Notes under the pieces: generated by a model
What the model was told of the DNA's origin: nothing
The model's database searches: none
Seen by the model: the letters and a program-made list of their open reading frames with translations, nothing else
Position numbers and translations under genes: made by a program
Part shown: one piece after another, positions 24,085 through 32,430 of the stretch
How positions within the stretch are numbered: the stretch's first letter is position 1
How the letters are laid out: the number at the start of each line of letters is the position of its first letter
Assembly (NCBI GenBank): GCA_947575275.1
Contig: CANPMS010000019.1
Location: 1 to 40,000, forward strand
Length of the DNA stretch: 40,000 nt
Source of the DNA: an uncultured Clostridium sp.
GTDB taxonomy: Bacteria; Bacillota; Clostridia; Lachnospirales; Lachnospiraceae
Reading direction: 5' to 3'

Positions 24085-25473
24085 CTATTTGCCCATGCAG
24101 AATTTTCCAAAAATCTCATTTATCAAATCATCCTCCACAGATTCTCCAATAATCGTTCCCAACTGTTCATAGGCATCCATCATATCAATCGTAAACAAAT
24201 CTTCCGGCATCTGGTCAAGAATACTCTGTTTTACCCTATTAAGGCTTTCCGACGCATAAATTAATGCTGTTCTATGCCGTACATTAGTAATCAAAACCTG
24301 ATTATTAAAATTAATTTTTCCTGCATAAAAAAGTTTCTGAATCGTTTTTTCAAGTTTATCAACTCCTGTTTTTTCCTTAGCAGAAAAAGAAATTACAGTA
24401 CCTCCCGTCTTATCTTCCAGCTCCTTTTCTGAAACCACTGTCTTTAGATCTGACTTATTCACAAGTACTATGATTTTCTTTCCATAAATCAATTTCATAA
24501 TTATCTCATCATTCTCATCCAGAGGAAGAGAACCATCTACCATATAGATAACTAAATCTGCCTTTGAAGCCTGATCTTTTGCACGAGACACACCTATACG
24601 TTCTACCACATCATCAGTATATCGGATTCCTGCTGTATCTACTACATTAAGGGTAATTCCATGAAAATAAATTTTTTCTTCCAGAGTATCTCTGGTCGTT
24701 CCAGCAATGTCAGTTACAATCGCCCTCTCCTCCCCTGTCAGAAGATTCATTAACGATGATTTTCCGGCATTCGGCTTTCCCAAAATTACAGTTTGAATTC
24801 CCTCTGAAATAAGTTTTCCGTTATCTGATGATTGAATCATACTATCAATCTCCTTAAGCATCAGTTCAATCTTTGATAACAATGAAGCGCCATATCCTTC
24901 CAAAGAAATATGCTCAGGGTCATCCAGAGCTGACTCGATAAAAGCGATCTGATACAACAGATTTTCCCTTAATCGTTTAATACTGTTGGAGAGAGAACCC
25001 TTCAACTGATTTAAAGAGCTCTTCATCGCATACTCATTCTGTGCATTAATAACATCAATAACTGCCTCTGCCTGAGATAAATCAATCCGCCCATTTAAAA
25101 AAGCCCGTTTGGTAAACTCTCCCGGTTCTGCTGGTCTCGCCCCATATTTAATCACTGTCTCCAATATCTTTTTTACAACAAGAGCCCCTCCGTGACAATC
25201 AATCTCAACTGTATCCTCCGCTGTATAGCTATTTGGTCCTTTCATTACAAGAACCAGCACTTCATCAATCAAATTATCTCCATCCTGAATCATTCCATAA
25301 TGGACTGTATGTGATGCAGCGTCTTTTAGATAAAATTCCTGTTTTTTCCCCTTAAATATATGATCAGCAATTTCAATAGCGCTGTTCCCACTAATACGCA
25401 CAATTCCAATGCCTGCGTTTCCTGTGGCAGTAGAAATTGCGGCAATCGTATCCGAATCTCTATTTCTCAGCAT
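24085..25473 (-). CDS. mnmE: tRNA modification GTPase MnmE
   Basis: The 462-residue protein starts at MLRNRDSDTIAAIS, 5 nt after GGAGG; an in-frame ATG 24 codons earlier is not supported. The N-terminal folate-binding domain is followed by a helical domain interrupted by a G domain: GKPNAGKSS (G1), TTRDTLEE (G2), DTAGIR (G3) and NKSD (G4). The C-terminal Cys motif appears as FCMGK, keeping the essential cysteine. It works with MnmG, encoded next. A hairpin between jag and this gene may modulate readthrough. Confidence 0.97.
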   Translation of the reverse strand: MLRNRDSDTIAAISTATGNAGIGIVRISGNSAIEIADHIFKGKKQEFYLKDAASHTVHYGMIQDGDNLIDEVLVLVMKGPNSYTAEDTVEIDCHGGALVVKKILETVIKYGARPAEPGEFTKRAFLNGRIDLSQAEAVIDVINAQNEYAMKSSLNQLKGSLSNSIKRLRENLLYQIAFIESALDDPEHISLEGYGASLLSKIELMLKEIDSMIQSSDNGKLISEGIQTVILGKPNAGKSSLMNLLTGEERAIVTDIAGTTRDTLEEKIYFHGITLNVVDTAGIRYTDDVVERIGVSRAKDQASKADLVIYMVDGSLPLDENDEIIMKLIYGKKIIVLVNKSDLKTVVSEKELEDKTGGTVISFSAKEKTGVDKLEKTIQKLFYAGKINFNNQVLITNVRHRTALIYASESLNRVKQSILDQMPEDLFTIDMMDAYEQLGTIIGESVEDDLINEIFGKFCMGK

Positions 25474-25512
25474 TGTTTCCTCCGATACTGCAACATAACA
25501 AAATGAAATAAA

Positions 25513-25553
25513 GAGGTGCCAGGTGGTGGTTAATCCACTACCCAAACACCCCT
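25513..25553 (-). terminator. Hairpin between jag and mnmE
   Basis: On the minus strand AGGGGTG pairs with GCACCTC and an inner GTGG/CCAC stem closes the loop; TTTATTTCATTTTG follows. It would partly or fully end transcripts coming from yidC-jag. Confidence 0.55.
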
Positions 25554-25567
25554 GCCCTTCTTAATTC

Positions 25568-26398
25568 TCATTCTTTACGAAAATCATAACGCTCTCTGCG
25601 ATTTCCTCCGTAACTGTCCTTCCTTGGAGCAATCACAACATGGCGATAAGAATCCTCACCTTCACTTCTTGTTATCACATAACGGTCATTTTGAAGCGCC
25701 GAGTGAATAATCCTCCTGTCATATGGATTCATTGGTTCTAAGGATACCGGACATTTTGTTCTTTTTACCTTGTAAGAAATATTTTTTGCTAATATCTCCA
25801 GCGTTTCCTTCCTTCTCTCACGGTAATTTTCTGTATCCAGTTTTACTCTCAGATACCCTTCTGTTTCCTTATTCACCACAAGACTTACAAGATATTGCAG
25901 GGAATCCAGAGTCTGACCGCGTTTTCCAATGAGAATTCCCATATCATTACCTAACATGGTAATCATCAATTCTCTGCCTTCTGGATCATAAGAAGTTTCT
26001 ATGGATATTTCCATTCCCATAGCTCCAGATACCTGTTTCAAAAAATCCTCAGCTACATTTTTTATTTTTGTTTCATCAAACTTCAATACTGACTTTTCTT
26101 TTTTCTCAAAAATTTGTGATTTCAGTTCAGGCGCTCTGTGTTCTTTCTTTACCATTGCCCGTTTTTCTTCAATAGCTTTCTGTGCTGCCTTTTCACTTGA
26201 ACTTTTTTCTTCTGCTTCTTTATTCATCACTTTTGCATGGATTACACAAGGTTTAGCGCCAAATATTCCAAGAAAACCTGAATTTTCTTTCTGTACAACT
26301 TCATATTGCAGATGTTCGCTGGTAGTTTGCAGTTCAATTAGCGCTTTTGTAATCGCCTCATCCAATGTTTTCGCAGAGATTGTAATCTTCTCATCCAT
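25568..26398 (-). CDS. khpB: RNA-binding protein KhpB (Jag/SpoIIIJ-associated)
   Basis: The 276-residue protein has three parts. A Jag_N domain (TISAKTLDEAITKALIELQ, then SGFLGIFGAKPCVI) is followed by a charged linker. A KH domain carries GKRGQTLDSLQYLV. A C-terminal R3H domain carries NPYDRRIIHSALQ and a basic tail. In Firmicutes it binds RNA, pairs with KhpA and affects cell division and wall growth. The gene lies 14 nt after yidC, as in most Firmicutes, and its name reflects that linkage. Confidence 0.95.
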   Translation of the reverse strand: MDEKITISAKTLDEAITKALIELQTTSEHLQYEVVQKENSGFLGIFGAKPCVIHAKVMNKEAEEKSSSEKAAQKAIEEKRAMVKKEHRAPELKSQIFEKKEKSVLKFDETKIKNVAEDFLKQVSGAMGMEISIETSYDPEGRELMITMLGNDMGILIGKRGQTLDSLQYLVSLVVNKETEGYLRVKLDTENYRERRKETLEILAKNISYKVKRTKCPVSLEPMNPYDRRIIHSALQNDRYVITRSEGEDSYRHVVIAPRKDSYGGNRRERYDFRKE

Positions 26399-26412
26399 TG
26401 CCTCGTTCTCCC

Positions 26413-27720
26413 TTACTTATTATGCTTCTCATTGTACTTTGCAACCATATTCGCTTTTGCCGTCAGACTTCCTGATTTTACATCTTTATTATAATAGTTG
26501 GTAGATTCCTCCACCTGCTTTTTTATCTTTTCAATTTTTTCAGCCTTTTTTGTCTCTTCAATTTCTGCAGCAGCCTGAATGCTTTTTAAACTGGCAGCAG
26601 CATTTTGATTTATTTGTTGTGGGGGAAGTCCCTTTTTTGCCCGCTTTGCATTTGCCCTTTCCATATTTTTCTGAACCATCTCATCAATATCCACACGATT
26701 CAAAAAATAATTAACGACCATCTGCTGAAAGATCTGGAACACACTGCTGGCCACCCAATAAATACCGATTGCTGCGGGAAAACTGAAGCATAAGAATACC
26801 GAAACCATTGGCATCGTAACATTCATACTCTTCATCATCTGAGAACTCATACTGTTCTCATCATTCTTCGGCTGAGCCTGATTCGCCATTACCAGCTTTG
26901 TGCTGAACCACTGAGTCAATCCTGCAAGAATTGGAATCAGCCACGCTACATTTGGAACATAACTTCCGTTAAAAGGATTTGTAGAAAGGTTAATTCCGAA
27001 AAAAGAATTCATCTTCTCAATTGCTGCTGCATTCTCAGCAATTACAGCAGATACATTCGGAAATGCCTGTCCAAGTTCACTCCATTGCGCCGGATTCAAC
27101 TTATAGAGAATATCAACCATTTTATTTCCAAGTACTTCACCTGTCAAACCTGTTAAATCACCTATTGCATTTACACCCTTCATAGATACACCGTGATTTG
27201 TTGCAAACTGCATCAGATCTGCCGCTGCTCCTTCTGTCAAAGAAGATACATCTGATATTCCGGTAATTGCGTACACCACATTCATAAAATACGTTTTTAC
27301 AGGTGAAACATAAGCAGGAATTGTGTAAATCACACGGTAAAGTGCAAGTAAAATCGGAAGCTGAATTATAAGTTGTCCGAAACCTCCTGTTAAAGAAGCT
27401 CCATACTTATCATAAACGGCCTTCGTTTCCACGTCCATTTTTCTTAAGGAGTCCGTATCTCTTTTGCCCTTGTATTTATTCCTGATTGCCTTCAGTTCAG
27501 GCTCCATAATCACCATTAGTTTGGAAGCCTTCTGTTGTTTGATAACCAGGGGAAACATAATAATCTTGACAACCAGTGTAAATAAAATAATCGATAAACC
27601 AATATTCAAAACACCAAACGAATTAGTAAACTTAAATAACACATTAAGAATCCATCCCAGAACTCGGGAAATTGGTCCTAAAATAACTCCCTGAACCTTT
27701 GTCAACATTAAATAACTCAA
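26413..27720 (-). CDS. yidC: Membrane protein insertase YidC (SpoIIIJ/Oxa1 family)
   Basis: YidC inserts membrane proteins alone or with SecYEG. The 435-residue protein has an N-terminal segment, then IGLSIILFTLVVKIIMFPLV with the conserved basic residue in the groove, then KASKLMVIMEPELKAIRNKY. A long extracytoplasmic stretch (about 170-270) is followed by further segments with WVASSVFQIFQQ. It is longer than the roughly 260-residue Bacillus proteins and has no lipobox. The start is TTG at 27720: GAGGAGG lies 7 nt upstream, whereas the first ATG four codons later would be too far away. No yidD gene separates it from rnpA. Confidence 0.95.
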   Translation of the reverse strand: MSYLMLTKVQGVILGPISRVLGWILNVLFKFTNSFGVLNIGLSIILFTLVVKIIMFPLVIKQQKASKLMVIMEPELKAIRNKYKGKRDTDSLRKMDVETKAVYDKYGASLTGGFGQLIIQLPILLALYRVIYTIPAYVSPVKTYFMNVVYAITGISDVSSLTEGAAADLMQFATNHGVSMKGVNAIGDLTGLTGEVLGNKMVDILYKLNPAQWSELGQAFPNVSAVIAENAAAIEKMNSFFGINLSTNPFNGSYVPNVAWLIPILAGLTQWFSTKLVMANQAQPKNDENSMSSQMMKSMNVTMPMVSVFLCFSFPAAIGIYWVASSVFQIFQQMVVNYFLNRVDIDEMVQKNMERANAKRAKKGLPPQQINQNAAASLKSIQAAAEIEETKKAEKIEKIKKQVEESTNYYNKDVKSGSLTAKANMVAKYNEKHNK

Positions 27721-27762
27721 TTTACTACCTCCTCATATATTACGTAATCAGACCATAACCCT

Positions 27763-28107
27763 TCACTCCGATTTTCTTAAAATGTTATGTTGTCTGCACA
27801 GATGTAAAAATGCACTCTCAATCACTTTATATTTTGATCCTTTTGCAGCAGATCTGGCTACTACAATGATGTCTAATCCTTCTTCCAATATATCCTGGTT
27901 TAATTTAAAAATTTCCCGAATCAGCCGAGTAATCCGATGTCTTATCACACTGTTTCCTACTTTTTTGCTGACGGAGATTCCTATAAGCTTCTTTTTATCT
28001 TTTCTCCGCTTTACATAAACAACTAACTGTCTGTTGGCATAAGATTTCCCGGTACGGTAAACTATCTGAAAATCTGAATTTTTTTTAATACTAGGAAATC
28101 GTTTCAT
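27763..28107 (-). CDS. rnpA: Ribonuclease P protein component
   Basis: The protein subunit of RNase P helps M1 RNA trim the 5' leader of pre-tRNAs. From ATG 28107 (GGTGG 7 nt upstream) it has 114 residues, the family norm. It carries the conserved FxxVYRTGK region, GISVSKKVGNSV and the basic helix RHRITRLIREIF. The usual RNRxKR motif appears here as RHRITR, a variation also seen in other lineages. It follows rpmH but is separated from it by a terminator. Confidence 0.95.
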   Translation of the reverse strand: MKRFPSIKKNSDFQIVYRTGKSYANRQLVVYVKRRKDKKKLIGISVSKKVGNSVIRHRITRLIREIFKLNQDILEEGLDIIVVARSAAKGSKYKVIESAFLHLCRQHNILRKSE

Positions 28108-28165
28108 CTTATAACCACCATACACAACATATTTTCAGTTCCACACACTTTATCATTGCTTCGTG

Positions 28166-28195
28166 AAAAAAAAGGTCACAATTTCTTGTGACCTT
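28166..28195 (-). terminator. Strong terminator between rpmH and rnpA
   Basis: AAGGTCACAA and TTGTGACCTT form a perfect 10-bp stem with a 4-nt loop, followed on the minus strand by eight T residues. It sits directly after the rpmH stop. Confidence 0.85.
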
Positions 28196-28201
28196 GATTT
28201 A

Positions 28202-28336
28202 TTAAGCTGATAATTTCGCTCTGCCCTTTGCTCTTCTTGCAGCTAATACTTTTCTTCCGCCTGGAGTACTCATTCTAGCTCTAAAGCCATGAACTTTTGA
28301 TCTTTGTCTGTTTTTTGGCTGGAAAGTCATTTTCAT
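28202..28336 (-). CDS. rpmH: 50S ribosomal protein L34
   Basis: A 44-codon minus-strand gene begins [19 protein letters not shown] and ends AKGRAKLSA, matching the whole L34 family (44-45 residues, rich in Arg and Lys). GGAGG lies 9 nt before the ATG. It marks the classical left border of the dnaA-type origin and is driven by a near-consensus promoter at 28409-28437. A strong terminator follows, so most transcripts should be monocistronic. Confidence 0.98.
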   Translation of the reverse strand: MKMTFQPKNRQRSKVHGFRARMSTPGGRKVLAARRAKGRAKLSA

Positions 28337-28408
28337 ATTGCAGCACCTCCTCTTACTATCGCTTATATGACAAACACATTACGACTATTCTAATTAAGTA
28401 TCTTCTCA

Positions 28409-28437
28409 ATTATATAGAAAACAAGCAGCTTCGTCAA
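28409..28437 (-). promoter_or_regulatory. Promoter of rpmH
   Basis: On the minus strand TTGACG (28432-28437), a 17-bp spacer and TATAAT (28409-28414), with an AT-rich leader of about 65 nt before rpmH. Confidence 0.85.
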
Positions 28438-28450
28438 GTATTTTCTGGAA

Positions 28451-28476
28451 AATAAAAGCGGCAAAAAAATGCCGCT
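28451..28476 (-). terminator. Terminator of the ECF S-component gene
   Basis: AGCGGCA and TGCCGCT form a perfect 7-bp stem around a T6 loop, followed on the minus strand by TTTTATTTT. It lies about 45 nt past the stop codon. Confidence 0.8.
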
Positions 28477-28523
28477 CCTATAACATGTATCTATCAATTT
28501 TTCTTAAACTATATTTTGTGTTT

Positions 28524-29147
28524 TTATTTCTTAAAAACTGTAGATAATAATACTTTCCCAATCACTGTAACAAGAACAGCTGCTGCAACTGCCTCTGGAA
28601 TTCCCGATACAGCCACGGTTCCCATAATCAGTCCCCATACTGCATCTATGGCTGCATCCCTTGCCTGAGCGTACTCTCTTGCCAGAAGAAGGTAGATGCT
28701 TCCCATAACAAATACCGTGTTGGTCATAGAACCGATAAATCCTGTAATCGGAAGCATAATTATGGAAGGAACCTTTAACTTTTTTAAAGCAATCCATAAC
28801 CAGCCTGCCACTACACCAATTATAATTCTGCATCCCACAGAAATCCAAATTGCTTTAACCGCACCTGAAATCCCCGTCTTACTGAGAAACGGTGAGAATG
28901 CAAAAGAAAGCAAAGTAGGAACCATAGTATTGCTGATTAAAGAGCAAATACCAAAAGTCGCTCCAAGAATAGCTCCCGCTACAGGTCCAAGAAAAATTGC
29001 ACCCAGAATAACGGGAATATGTACAGTTGTTGCCTTAATAAGTGGAAGCTGAATCATGCCTAAAGGCGTATTTGCCAGAAGAATCACGATTGCTGCCATA
29101 AGTGCAACACTGGTCAGCCAACGAGTGTCTTTTTTTGTCTTATTCAT
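28524..29147 (-). CDS. ECF transporter substrate-binding (S) component
   Basis: From ATG 29147 (AGGAGG 6 nt upstream) the protein has 207 residues and about six membrane segments. The N-terminal region has SVALMAAIVILLANTPLG, followed by ATTVHIPVILGAIFLGPVAG, a pattern of S components that capture vitamins and hand them to a shared energising module (EcfA, EcfA', EcfT). No ATPase or T-component gene is nearby, so it would use a module encoded elsewhere (group II ECF). The substrate cannot be assigned; pantothenate-type or another vitamin precursor is a guess. It is transcribed away from oriC from a promoter that touches the DnaA-box cluster. Confidence 0.85.
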   Translation of the reverse strand: MNKTKKDTRWLTSVALMAAIVILLANTPLGMIQLPLIKATTVHIPVILGAIFLGPVAGAILGATFGICSLISNTMVPTLLSFAFSPFLSKTGISGAVKAIWISVGCRIIIGVVAGWLWIALKKLKVPSIIMLPITGFIGSMTNTVFVMGSIYLLLAREYAQARDAAIDAVWGLIMGTVAVSGIPEAVAAAVLVTVIGKVLLSTVFKK

Positions 29148-29203
29148 TTTTTTCCTCCTGCTACTGTTCTTAATTGATAAGATACAACGCATATTACGGA
29201 TAC

Positions 29204-29232
29204 ATTGTATGAAATCCCATATTAATTGTCAA
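29204..29232 (-). promoter_or_regulatory. Promoter of the ECF S-component gene, overlapping a DnaA-box-like site
   Basis: On the minus strand TTGACA (29227-29232), a 17-bp spacer and TACAAT (29204-29209). The -35 element overlaps the DnaA-box-like 9-mer at 29226-29234. Confidence 0.75.
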
Positions 29233-29404
29233 CAACTTATTTATCCACAATATGTGGATAAGTCTGTTGATAAATTTAATAAAATACCTTTATTTTTTCG
29301 TTTTTCATTGAAAAACAAGATATTTTGTTATACAATGAATTATAGATTGGGTTAGTTTACGTATCCACAATCATTATTTTATTGTCCACAATCTTTGTGG
29401 ATAC
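29226..29404. other. Replication origin, dnaA-upstream part (oriC)
   Basis: A cluster of DnaA boxes is visible. TTATCCACA (29241-29249) and its inverted partner TGTGGATAA (29253-29261) are exact. Near matches are at 29226-29234, 29265-29273, 29361-29369, 29382-29390 and 29396-29404. Between the two groups lies an AT-rich stretch (about 29274-29345) that could unwind. The cluster also covers the dnaA promoter region, so DnaA autoregulation is expected. Confidence 0.9.
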
Positions 29405-29433
29405 AGACCTATAATAATCAGGAGACCTTAATT

Positions 29434-30813
29434 ATGTTAGAAACACTGAAAGAAAAATGGAATGATATACTAAAATTTCTGAAAGAGGAATACGAAATAT
29501 CCAATGTTTCTTTTGACACATGGCTTCTTCCTCTTGAATTATATTCCATGGAACAACCAGGAAATATTATAAAAATTATTGTTCCCGACGCAAATTTTCT
29601 TGGATATATTAAGAAAAAATATAGCGTAATGCTTAAAGTGTCAATAGAAGAGGTCACTGGAATTAAGTGCAATAACGTTGAGTTTCTTGTGGAAGAAGAA
29701 ATCAAAAAAAATAAAGAAAATATCAACCATCTGATTAAAAATAACCAGGCTGCAGTCAGCTCTGCCACATTACAGAATGCAAATCTGAATCCTAAGTATA
29801 CCTTTGATACTTTTGTGGTTGGCGCCAATAATAACCTGGCTCATGCCGCATCTTTAGCTGTTGCAGAATCTCCGGGAGAAATTTACAACCCCCTGTTTAT
29901 TTATGGAGGCGTAGGACTCGGAAAAACTCACCTGATGCAGTCAATCGCTAACTTCATACTAAAAAATAATCCGAAAGCTAAAATTCTCTATGTTACTTCA
30001 GAAAAATTTACCAATGAACTGATTGACGCAATTCGGAACAAAAATAATTTTTCTACCACGGAATTCCGCGAAAAATATCGAAATAACGATGTTCTCCTTA
30101 TTGATGACATCCAGTTTATTATTGGAAAAGAAAGTACTCAAGAAGAATTTTTCCATACTTTTAATGCACTTCACGAAGCAAAAAAACAGATTATTATTTC
30201 CTCCGATAAACCTCCAAAGGAAATTGAGACATTAGAGGAGCGGCTGCGTTCCCGTTTTGAATGGGGTTTAACCGTAGATATTCAGTCTCCAGACTACGAG
30301 ACACGTATGGCAATCCTCCGCAAGAAAGAAGAAATGGAAGGATACAATATTGATAATGAAGTTATCAAATATATTGCAACCAACATCAAATCCAATATTC
30401 GTGAACTGGAAGGAGCTTTAACAAAAATCGTAGCACTTTCTAAACTGGAAAAAAACAAAGAAATTGATATATCACTGGCTGAAAAAGCATTAAAAGATAT
30501 TATTGCCCCGGGGGATACGAAGGAAATTACTCCAGAATTTATTATTCAAGTGGTAGCAGACCATTACAATCTGACGCCTCTTGACATTACCTCTCAAAGA
30601 AGAAATAAAGAAATTGTCTATCCAAGACAAGTGGTTATGTATCTTTGCCGCAATATGACTGGAACTGGACTTCAAAATATTGGAAAAGCTTTAGGCGGAC
30701 GAGATCATACTACAATTCTTCATGGCATAGAAAAAATAACTTCAGATTTAGAAGAAAATCCTACTTTACAGAATACGATTGATATTCTGAAGAAAAAAAT
30801 TAATCCTCAATAG
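29434..30813 (+). CDS. dnaA: Chromosomal replication initiator DnaA
   Basis: DnaA binds the boxes on both sides of its gene, opens the origin and loads the helicase. From ATG 29434 (CAGGAGA upstream) it has 459 residues; the frame extends 13 codons further without support. Domain I is N-terminal (LKEKWNDILKFLKEEYEIS), followed by a short Asn-rich linker. The AAA+ domain has YGGVGLGKTHLMQ (Walker A) and VLLIDDIQFI (Walker B). The C-terminal DNA-binding domain has the signature GGRDHTTILHGIEKI. It is the first gene of the right arm. Confidence 0.98.
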   Translation: MLETLKEKWNDILKFLKEEYEISNVSFDTWLLPLELYSMEQPGNIIKIIVPDANFLGYIKKKYSVMLKVSIEEVTGIKCNNVEFLVEEEIKKNKENINHLIKNNQAAVSSATLQNANLNPKYTFDTFVVGANNNLAHAASLAVAESPGEIYNPLFIYGGVGLGKTHLMQSIANFILKNNPKAKILYVTSEKFTNELIDAIRNKNNFSTTEFREKYRNNDVLLIDDIQFIIGKESTQEEFFHTFNALHEAKKQIIISSDKPPKEIETLEERLRSRFEWGLTVDIQSPDYETRMAILRKKEEMEGYNIDNEVIKYIATNIKSNIRELEGALTKIVALSKLEKNKEIDISLAEKALKDIIAPGDTKEITPEFIIQVVADHYNLTPLDITSQRRNKEIVYPRQVVMYLCRNMTGTGLQNIGKALGGRDHTTILHGIEKITSDLEENPTLQNTIDILKKKINPQ

Positions 30814-31096
30814 TATAAAGTTATCCACATTTTTATGTGGATAACAGGTAAATTTTCTGTGAATAACTTGTAGAAAACGATACCTGTAAAAAACATTCTT
30901 ATCCGTTGTGGAAAACAGTACAACATTCCACTAATTAAATATCTGTTATCAACAGAATTATAAACGATTATAAACCCTTAATATCTCAAGGAAGATTGTA
31001 CTTTTACACAAACCCACAGCCCCTACTACTATTACGGCTAAAATTAATTCTATATTATGAAACAAGCCATTTATAAATCGAAAGGAAATTATCAAC
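30814..31096. other. Replication origin, dnaA-dnaN intergenic part (oriC)
   Basis: The 283-bp gap holds TTATCCACA (30821-30829) and the inverted TGTGGATAA (30836-30844). Near matches occur at 30858-30866, 30899-30907, 30907-30915 and 30946-30954, and AT-rich DNA follows. With the upstream cluster this makes a bipartite origin, as in Bacillus. The first inverted pair can also form a hairpin just after the dnaA stop. The end of the gap carries the dnaN ribosome-binding region (GAAAGGAAA). Confidence 0.88.
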
Positions 31097-32209
31097 ATGA
31101 AACTTCAATTTAAAAAAGATGAACTTCTTAACGGTATTAATATTGTATCAAAAGCAATTCCCTCCAGAACCACAATGTCTATTTTAGAATGTATATTGAT
31201 TGATACCAATAACAATGAAATAAAGCTTACAGGAAATGATATGGAATTGGGTATTGAAACAAAGGTACAAGGCTCCATTTTAGAGCATGGAAAGATTGCT
31301 TTGGAAGCAAAGCTTTTTTATGAAATTATACGTAAGCTTCCTGATGGTGAATCTCCGGTTACCATCACATCTGATAACCAATTCAATACTGTAATTGAAT
31401 GTGAGAATGCAGTTTTTAATATTCAAGGACATGATGGAGAAGAATTTTCCTATCTTCCCTATATTGAAAGAGAAAAATATATTTGCCTTTCTCAGTTCAG
31501 TTTGAAGGAAGCAATCAGGCAGACTATTTTCTCTATTTCTCTTAATGACAGCAATAAAATGATGGGAGGAGAGCTTTTAGAAGTAAAAGATAATACTTTA
31601 AAATTTGTCTCTTTGGACGGACATCGCATTTCTATTCGTAATATTAAATTGAAGGATCACTATGAGGATCAGAAAGTAATTGTTCCAGGAAAAACTTTAT
31701 CTGAGATTAGTAAGATTTTAACAGGAGATAATGAAAAAGAAGTTCTTATCTTTTTTAGTAAAAATCATGTTCTCTTTGAGTTTGAGGATACAATGGTAGT
31801 GTCACGTTTAATAGAGGGAGAGTATTTTAAGATTGATCATATGCTTTCCAGTGATTATGAAACAAAAGTAACAATAAATAAAAAAGACTTTATGGACAAT
31901 ATTGACCGTGCCATGATTTTGATTCGCGACAGTGACAGGAAACCAATTATCCTGAATGTGGAAGATAACAATGTAAACATGAAAGTAAAATCTTCCTTCG
32001 GTTCTATGAATGCAAATGCTATGGCCTATAAAACAGGAACAGATATTATGATTGCATTTAATCCTAAATTCCTTTTGGATGCTTTGAGAGTCATTGATGA
32101 TGAGGATGTAACCCTCTATATGATGAATCCAAAGTCTCCTTGTTTTATTAAAGATGAGGAAGAAAATTATATATACTTGATTCTTCCGGTTAATTTTATT
32201 AGTGAATAG
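31097..32209 (+). CDS. dnaN: DNA polymerase III beta subunit (sliding clamp)
   Basis: DnaN forms the ring that tethers DNA polymerase to the template. Its 370 residues match the family length and show the start MKLQFKKDELLNGINIVSKA, the middle-domain stretch FVSLDGHRISIRNI, and a C-terminus with MMNPKSPCFI and YLILPV, the part that forms the peptide-binding pocket. AAAGGAAAT precedes the ATG. It follows the second origin cluster and is 11 nt from the S4-domain gene. Confidence 0.98.
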   Translation: MKLQFKKDELLNGINIVSKAIPSRTTMSILECILIDTNNNEIKLTGNDMELGIETKVQGSILEHGKIALEAKLFYEIIRKLPDGESPVTITSDNQFNTVIECENAVFNIQGHDGEEFSYLPYIEREKYICLSQFSLKEAIRQTIFSISLNDSNKMMGGELLEVKDNTLKFVSLDGHRISIRNIKLKDHYEDQKVIVPGKTLSEISKILTGDNEKEVLIFFSKNHVLFEFEDTMVVSRLIEGEYFKIDHMLSSDYETKVTINKKDFMDNIDRAMILIRDSDRKPIILNVEDNNVNMKVKSSFGSMNANAMAYKTGTDIMIAFNPKFLLDALRVIDDEDVTLYMMNPKSPCFIKDEEENYIYLILPVNFISE

Positions 32210-32220
32210 AGAGGAAAAAT

Positions 32221-32430
32221 ATGGAAATAATCAAGTTAAGAGACGAATATATCAAACTTGGTCAGGCTCTGAAAGCTGCTGGATTATGTGAGTCAGGAGT
32301 AGATGCAAAATATGCTATTGAAGAAGGTTCTGTAAAAGTAAATGGAGTTGTAGAATTAAAACGTGGAAAGAAATTATACAAGGGTGATGAAGTTATCTAT
32401 GATGGAAAGACGATTCGGATAGAGTTATGA
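32221..32430 (+). CDS. rlbA: S4-domain RNA-binding protein RlbA/YaaA
   Basis: This 69-residue protein is a single S4 RNA-binding domain: YIKLGQALKAAGLCESGVDA followed by AIEEGSVKVNGVVELKRGKKLYKGDEV. It corresponds to Bacillus YaaA, conserved between dnaN and recF and thought to act in ribosome biogenesis. Its stop overlaps the recF start by four bases (ATGA), so the two are translationally coupled. Confidence 0.95.
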   Translation: MEIIKLRDEYIKLGQALKAAGLCESGVDAKYAIEEGSVKVNGVVELKRGKKLYKGDEVIYDGKTIRIEL

